A stretch of DNA of 64,000 nucleotides from Paenibacillus illinoisensis NBRC 15959 (GTDB lineage: Bacteria; Bacillota; Bacilli; Paenibacillales; Paenibacillaceae): positions 992,001 through 1,056,000 of the forward strand of contig NZ_BIME01000001.1 in NCBI RefSeq assembly GCF_004000925.1, given 5' to 3'. A model generated the notes under the pieces. The model worked only from the letters and a program-made list of their open reading frames with translations, ran no database searches and was not told the DNA's origin. Below are positions 60,481-64,000 of the stretch, in pieces (position 1 is the stretch's first letter; each line of letters opens with the position of its first letter). The position numbers and the translations under genes are program-made.

Positions 60481-61224
60481 CTTACGCAGACAGGCCAGCT
60501 CGTCTGCGGTTAGTTCACGGTATCTGCCGATCGGAAGCTCCTTATCCAGCTGAAGGTCGCCCATGGCTACCCTTTTCAGATAAACCACTCGTTTGCCTAC
60601 AGCCTGGAACATCCGTTTCACCTGATGGAATTTGCCCTCGTGAATAATGAGAGAGATCGAAGAGATCACTCCCTCCTCCGTCTCCTCATGATGAAGCACA
60701 GTCAATTCGGCTGGCATGGCTTCATAACCGTCATCCAGCTGTATGCCGGACTTGAAGCGTTGAACATCCTCGTCATCCACTTTCCCCAGTACACGGGCTT
60801 CGTATGTTTTCGGTACATGCTTACGTGGAGATAACAGATCATGCGCAAGCGGACCGTCATTCGTCAGAATGAGCAATCCTTCTGTATCTTTATCCAGCCG
60901 CCCTACCGGGAACGGATCAAATACCCTGTCCTCTTTGCGGAGGAGATCCAGAACCGTTTTATCCCTGGCGTCTTCCGTTGCCGACACAACACCCGGAGGT
61001 TTATGCAGCATTAAATAAATCGTTTCACGGTATACGATACGCTCTCCATCAGCTTCAATGACATTGGTCTCTGGATTCACCTGCATACCACTATCCTTCA
61101 CAGCTTGGCCATCGACAAAAATTCTGCCCTGCTTTACCATTTTTTTGAGTTCACTCCGGGTACCTACACCCATGTGACTTAGTATTTTGTCAAGACGCTG
61201 TGTTTTCTTTCCTTTGTCACTCAT
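60478..61224 (-). CDS. RsuA-family pseudouridine synthase
   Basis: A 248-residue RNA-modifying enzyme. An N-terminal S4 RNA-binding domain (RLDKILSHMGVGTRSELKKMV) precedes the catalytic domain with VGRLDKDTEGLLILTNDG, where the Asp of RLDKDT is the catalytic residue, and SLIIHEGKFHQVKRMFQAVG. Size and motifs fit RsuA (16S rRNA U516) or the closely related RluB/RluE/F. GTG 61,236 overlaps the GGAGGTG ribosome site, so ATG 61,224 is used. It overlaps the upstream methyltransferase stop by 4 bp (ATGA), coupling two rRNA-modification enzymes. Confidence 0.9.
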   Translation of the reverse strand: MSDKGKKTQRLDKILSHMGVGTRSELKKMVKQGRIFVDGQAVKDSGMQVNPETNVIEADGERIVYRETIYLMLHKPPGVVSATEDARDKTVLDLLRKEDRVFDPFPVGRLDKDTEGLLILTNDGPLAHDLLSPRKHVPKTYEARVLGKVDDEDVQRFKSGIQLDDGYEAMPAELTVLHHEETEEGVISSISLIIHEGKFHQVKRMFQAVGKRVVYLKRVAMGDLQLDKELPIGRYRELTADELACLRK

Positions 61225-62876
61225 ACCGATGTCCACCTCCAGCCAGCCGGGTACTCATTTTTCAGCACGCCATCCAGCCATTTGCCCCAACCAAGAGCAT
61301 ATCCATCGACGCATACCAGCGTATAACCTTTGGCAGCTGATCCAGGCTTGCACTCCAGGCGCGCTTCTTCGATATTCAGCGTTTCGCCCTTCAGGTACCT
61401 TACCGCTTCTCCACTTGCAGAAGCCAGGTTTATAACCCTTTTCGCCTCAGAACTGTTCAACGCACAAGCCAGTGGATGAGACGGAACAAACCTTCCGTTC
61501 TTTACGGTACCCATAAACCATCCGGGCCGGATCACTTTGAGCCCTTCCAGACGCGATGCGCCAACAGACGATTGATATACACGGTCACCGTAAAATACTG
61601 TTTCCCCAGGGAGTTCGAGTTCCAGATGCTCTTCTATAAATTGTTGATACACAGTCCCCGGGTCAATGTGCACCTGATCAGTTCCTCGACCTTTTCCACG
61701 ATTGGACTTACGCGCATCACGCTCGTTGTTTCTTCCCGCTTTTCCCTCATTTTTTCCGCCTCGAGCTGGTTTTTCATTCCGTTCTCTCGATTCAGTTCTC
61801 ATCAATCGTTCGCGTTTTCGGTCCGCTTTGCTGAACGGCTGAGTTACAGCAATTCCTTGATCCTCGGAGATCTTGGGTACAGTCTCCTTCTCATCCTCAA
61901 CGCTGCTGATCCGCTCTGCAGAAGTCTCAGGACGATGCTGCAAAACAGCTACATAATGCCCTTCGCCCTCCAACAAGTGAGGCCACAATCTCGCTGTACC
62001 ACGTGTTTGATCCAGTACAGCACCTGTTTTTTCTGCCGTTTCAGGCAGCATCTGGCGTACCCAATCCGGTCTTCCCGGAGCGAATCCGGCTGTTCCCGGA
62101 ATATCATGAACAGTGAAGTCTGGATTGAGATTCAGAAATTCGGCGATCATGGCTTCATTTTCCTCCGGCGCAAACGTACACGTGGAATATACGATCGTTC
62201 CTCCCGGAGCGAGCAGCTTCGCAGCTGTCTCCAGAATATCCCGCTGCATTAGCACACACTTCTCTACCGAATGATGCTCCCATGACTTCACCATGTCTTC
62301 ATCTTTCCGGAACATTCCCTCTCCTGAACAAGGAGCATCAATGAGTACCTTATTAAAATAATGCGGAAATGCACCGGCAATCCGTTCCGGCGACTCATTC
62401 AGGACAACAGCATTTCGCACACCGTACAACTCTACGTTTTTGGCAAGTGCTTTGGTCCGTTCGGAATGAATATCATTGGTCACCAGCACACCCTTACCCT
62501 GCAGCTTTGCTGCGATCTGGGTAGATTTACCGCCGGGTGCTGCACACAAATCCAGTACATGATCCCCTGGCTGAACGTCAAGCAGCTCCACCGGAGCCAT
62601 CGCGCTTGGTTCCTGAATGTAATATAGCCCTGCATGATAGTACGGATGTAGGCCTGGTTTCACGCCATGCGGCACATAAAAGCCCGTCCCGCACCACGGA
62701 ATGGGCCGCAAATCAAAAGGAGCCAATTCATCAAATTGCTCCATGGATATTTTTAACGTATTCACTCGAAGTCCCGCATGTGGAGACTGTTCATATGATT
62801 TCATAAATTGTTCAAACTCATCTCCGAGCAAGCTTTTCATGCGCTCGGCGAAGATTGAAGGTAGCTGTACAGCCAT
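61221..62876 (-). CDS. RsmF-like rRNA (cytosine-C5)-methyltransferase, second paralogue
   Basis: A 551-residue methyltransferase collinear with the one at 55,775: SAM motif DLCAAPGGKS, catalytic Cys183 in DAPCSGEGMF and Cys233 in YSTCTF, and a C-terminal RsmF-type domain ending ALGWGKWLDGVLKNEYPAG. It is about 90 residues longer owing to a very basic, low-complexity insertion at about 330-410 (rich in Arg, Lys, Glu, Gly, Asn), probably a disordered RNA-binding arm. Start ATG 62,876 (AGGAT nine bases before) or GTG 62,882. It is coupled to the pseudouridine synthase by a 4-bp overlap. Confidence 0.9.
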   Translation of the reverse strand: MAVQLPSIFAERMKSLLGDEFEQFMKSYEQSPHAGLRVNTLKISMEQFDELAPFDLRPIPWCGTGFYVPHGVKPGLHPYYHAGLYYIQEPSAMAPVELLDVQPGDHVLDLCAAPGGKSTQIAAKLQGKGVLVTNDIHSERTKALAKNVELYGVRNAVVLNESPERIAGAFPHYFNKVLIDAPCSGEGMFRKDEDMVKSWEHHSVEKCVLMQRDILETAAKLLAPGGTIVYSTCTFAPEENEAMIAEFLNLNPDFTVHDIPGTAGFAPGRPDWVRQMLPETAEKTGAVLDQTRGTARLWPHLLEGEGHYVAVLQHRPETSAERISSVEDEKETVPKISEDQGIAVTQPFSKADRKRERLMRTESRERNEKPARGGKNEGKAGRNNERDARKSNRGKGRGTDQVHIDPGTVYQQFIEEHLELELPGETVFYGDRVYQSSVGASRLEGLKVIRPGWFMGTVKNGRFVPSHPLACALNSSEAKRVINLASASGEAVRYLKGETLNIEEARLECKPGSAAKGYTLVCVDGYALGWGKWLDGVLKNEYPAGWRWTSV

Positions 62877-62982
62877 ATTCACTCATCCTGTCCTGTTAAA
62901 ATGCATATTGTTCTATGTTATCATATCCCGGTGTAGCTTTCCTATTGATTCACTGCATATTCCACTACAGCGTGTAATGTTG

Positions 62983-62988
62983 TATAAT
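62983..62988 (+). promoter_or_regulatory. Candidate -10 of the thioredoxin-like gene
   Basis: A TATAAT about 105 bp upstream of the start at 63,094, without a good -35. The implied leader is about 100 nt. Confidence 0.4.
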
Positions 62989-63093
62989 GACAAGTAGGTT
63001 GATTCTCGTGCAAAAAACGGGTGTTTATGTATATTATCCCAACCTTTATTTTTGCCAAAACTATATTTTGATATGATCGATGGGGGATGTCCA

Positions 63094-63639
63094 ATGAAAT
63101 CGAAGAAAAAGAAGAGTGCCTCAATCCTGATTTTCCTGGGTATATTCGTGGTCCTAATCGCAGCGCTTGTCGTAGTAAACCAACAATCCAAGAAACAAAT
63201 GGACGCTGTGGAGAACGCTTATGGTATTGCAGCTTCCAAGCTTAACCCAGCTACACGCGAATTGCTCGATGATCCTAACTACCAACAGATTATTCTGCCG
63301 GATGATCTCAAATCCAAAATTGACAATAAGGAAAGCTTTTTCGTTTATTTCTTTGCCTCCGACTGCTCACATTGCCGGGCAACGACACCACAATTGATGC
63401 CGCTGGTAGACGAAGTAGGTATTGAGCTGCCACAATTCAATCTGCGTGAGTTCGATTCAGGCTGGACAGATTATAATATCGAATTTACACCTACGCTGGT
63501 TTATTATCAAGATGGCGTAGAGAAGGATCGCATGGTTGGCGGACTTCAGGAGAATGGTAGTGACAACGGTTATACGCTGGATGATTACAGACAATTTTTT
63601 GACAAGTACAAAGGCAGCTCCGCTGCTTCGGCAAGCTAA
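63094..63639 (+). CDS. Membrane-anchored thioredoxin-like protein
   Basis: A 181-residue protein starting MKSKKKKSASILIFLGIFVV: a basic tip and one transmembrane anchor (about 8-28), then an extracytoplasmic thioredoxin fold with the CxxC motif in YFFASDCSHCRATTPQL and the cis-Pro region FTPTLVYY. It is probably a thiol-disulfide exchange protein acting outside the membrane. GGGGGATG lies before ATG 63,094; the upstream ATG at 63,052 lacks a site. It stands alone before a strong terminator. Confidence 0.85.
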   Translation: MKSKKKKSASILIFLGIFVVLIAALVVVNQQSKKQMDAVENAYGIAASKLNPATRELLDDPNYQQIILPDDLKSKIDNKESFFVYFFASDCSHCRATTPQLMPLVDEVGIELPQFNLREFDSGWTDYNIEFTPTLVYYQDGVEKDRMVGGLQENGSDNGYTLDDYRQFFDKYKGSSAASAS

Positions 63640-63743
63640 GAAATAATCGTTGACTACAAATCAACATCTCACTTCAAGTTGTGCATGTGGACAGGCTGTT
63701 CCATATTCACTCTGAGCTTCATAGCCAATAAAGGCAGACCAAA

Positions 63744-63789
63744 AAATCACCCCGGCCAATCCTTATCCAAGGTTCAGCCGGGGTGATTT
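63744..63789. terminator. Bidirectional terminator
   Basis: A perfect 13-bp stem AAATCACCCCGGC / GCCGGGGTGATTT with a 20-base loop. It lies between the thioredoxin-like gene and a convergent gene entering from the right edge, and could serve both. Confidence 0.85.
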
Positions 63790-63822
63790 ATGTTATATCC
63801 GATATGCATCATGCCATCTATA

Positions 63823-64000
63823 CTAATTCTGATTTTCGTCAAAATTGTTCGCCTGCTGCATTGCTTTCATTTTCTCTTCATAGATCCGTCCCCGCGTCGG
63901 GCTGCGACGCTGCGGAATGTTGGGTTTCAGTTCCTTAGATCGTTCTTGAAATGCATTAGTCAGTGTCTCATCCCAGATCCGTATGGTCAGATCCCTGTAT
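63823..64000 (-). CDS. C-terminal end of an unidentified protein, cut by the window edge
   Basis: The last 58 residues of a leftward gene, running YRDLTIRIWDETLTNAFQER, then KELKPNIPQRRSPTRGRIYEEKM..., and ending NNFDENQN. The stop TAG is at 63,823 and a shared terminator follows. The tail is basic and probably unstructured. The reading frame is uninterrupted to the edge, but I cannot name the protein. Confidence 0.6.
   Translation of the reverse strand, partial: YRDLTIRIWDETLTNAFQERSKELKPNIPQRRSPTRGRIYEEKMKAMQQANNFDENQN

Noticed and set aside
60105..60647. Long plus-strand open frames through the 75-bp repeats (180 and 87 residues)
   Set aside because: Most units have lengths divisible by three, so the frames stay open by repetition. 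The translated text is the same Arg/Pro/Leu motif again and again, no ribosome site is present, and the end runs antisense through the pseudouridine synthase gene.
61476..62252. 258-residue plus-strand frame inside the second rsmF-like gene
   Set aside because: It is the complement of conserved methyltransferase motifs; its translation is low-complexity Ser/Arg/Phe with no family match.

Overview
The window looks like a chromosomal segment of a Paenibacillus-type, Gram-positive soil Firmicute. The signs are three CUT1 sugar ABC importers without ATPases, YesM/YesN two-component pairs, huge S-layer-homology (SLH) glycosidases, sporulation-type cell-wall enzymes, YqzE/YqhG/YqhH orthologues, strong A/G-rich ribosome binding sites and moderate GC. 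No insertion sequence, prophage, integrase or CRISPR array was seen.

Layout. (1) 1-6,928: a leftward operon for a mannoside-like sugar: lipoprotein binding protein, two permeases, YesM-type kinase, YesN-type regulator and, cut by the left edge, a GH2 beta-mannosidase. (2) 7,136-18,400: housekeeping and envelope genes: an OatA-like acyltransferase, B12-dependent ribonucleotide reductase nrdJ with paired NrdR boxes and an Fnr-like palindrome, the yqhH-yqhG pair, a secreted unknown, yqzE, and a CwlD-like amidase overlapping a divergent polysaccharide deacetylase. (3) 19,340-49,822: a 30-kb glycan-utilisation region. It holds two more CUT1 importers, a lone YesM kinase, a lone YesN regulator, a membrane-bound YesS-type AraC regulator, two SLH-anchored surface alpha-galactosidase-type enzymes (GH36 with CBM35; GH27 with X2 and repeat modules), and a run of cytoplasmic enzymes: GH110 alpha-1,3-galactosidase, two GH95 alpha-fucosidase paralogues and a GH36 paralogue. 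The simplest reading is that surface enzymes trim an alpha-galactosylated and fucosylated glycan, the importers take up fragments, and the cytoplasmic enzymes take them apart. (4) 50,153-64,000: tRNA-Leu, a c-di-AMP (ydaO-type) riboswitch before an NlpC/P60 hydrolase, small conserved genes, xpt, a YkvI-like transporter, a GT4 glycosyltransferase, two RsmF-like rRNA methyltransferase paralogues, a GNAT protein, a triplicated acidic protein of unknown function, a Cof-type HAD phosphatase, a 75-bp tandem repeat array, an RsuA-family pseudouridine synthase and a membrane-anchored thioredoxin-like protein.

Regulation visible in the DNA. A palindromic TGATAGCGCT-type operator (cre-like, LacI family) recurs at the sugar-gene promoters, with true cre matches at 28,893 and 23,142. 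A 128-bp promoter block is shared by the 43,179 importer operon and the 49,822 GH27 gene, which flank the YesS-type regulator. The rsmF leader at 55,705 can fold as a nested pseudoknot just ahead of the ribosome binding site. These, the mosaic GH27 protein and the triplicated acidic protein are the parts most worth follow-up.
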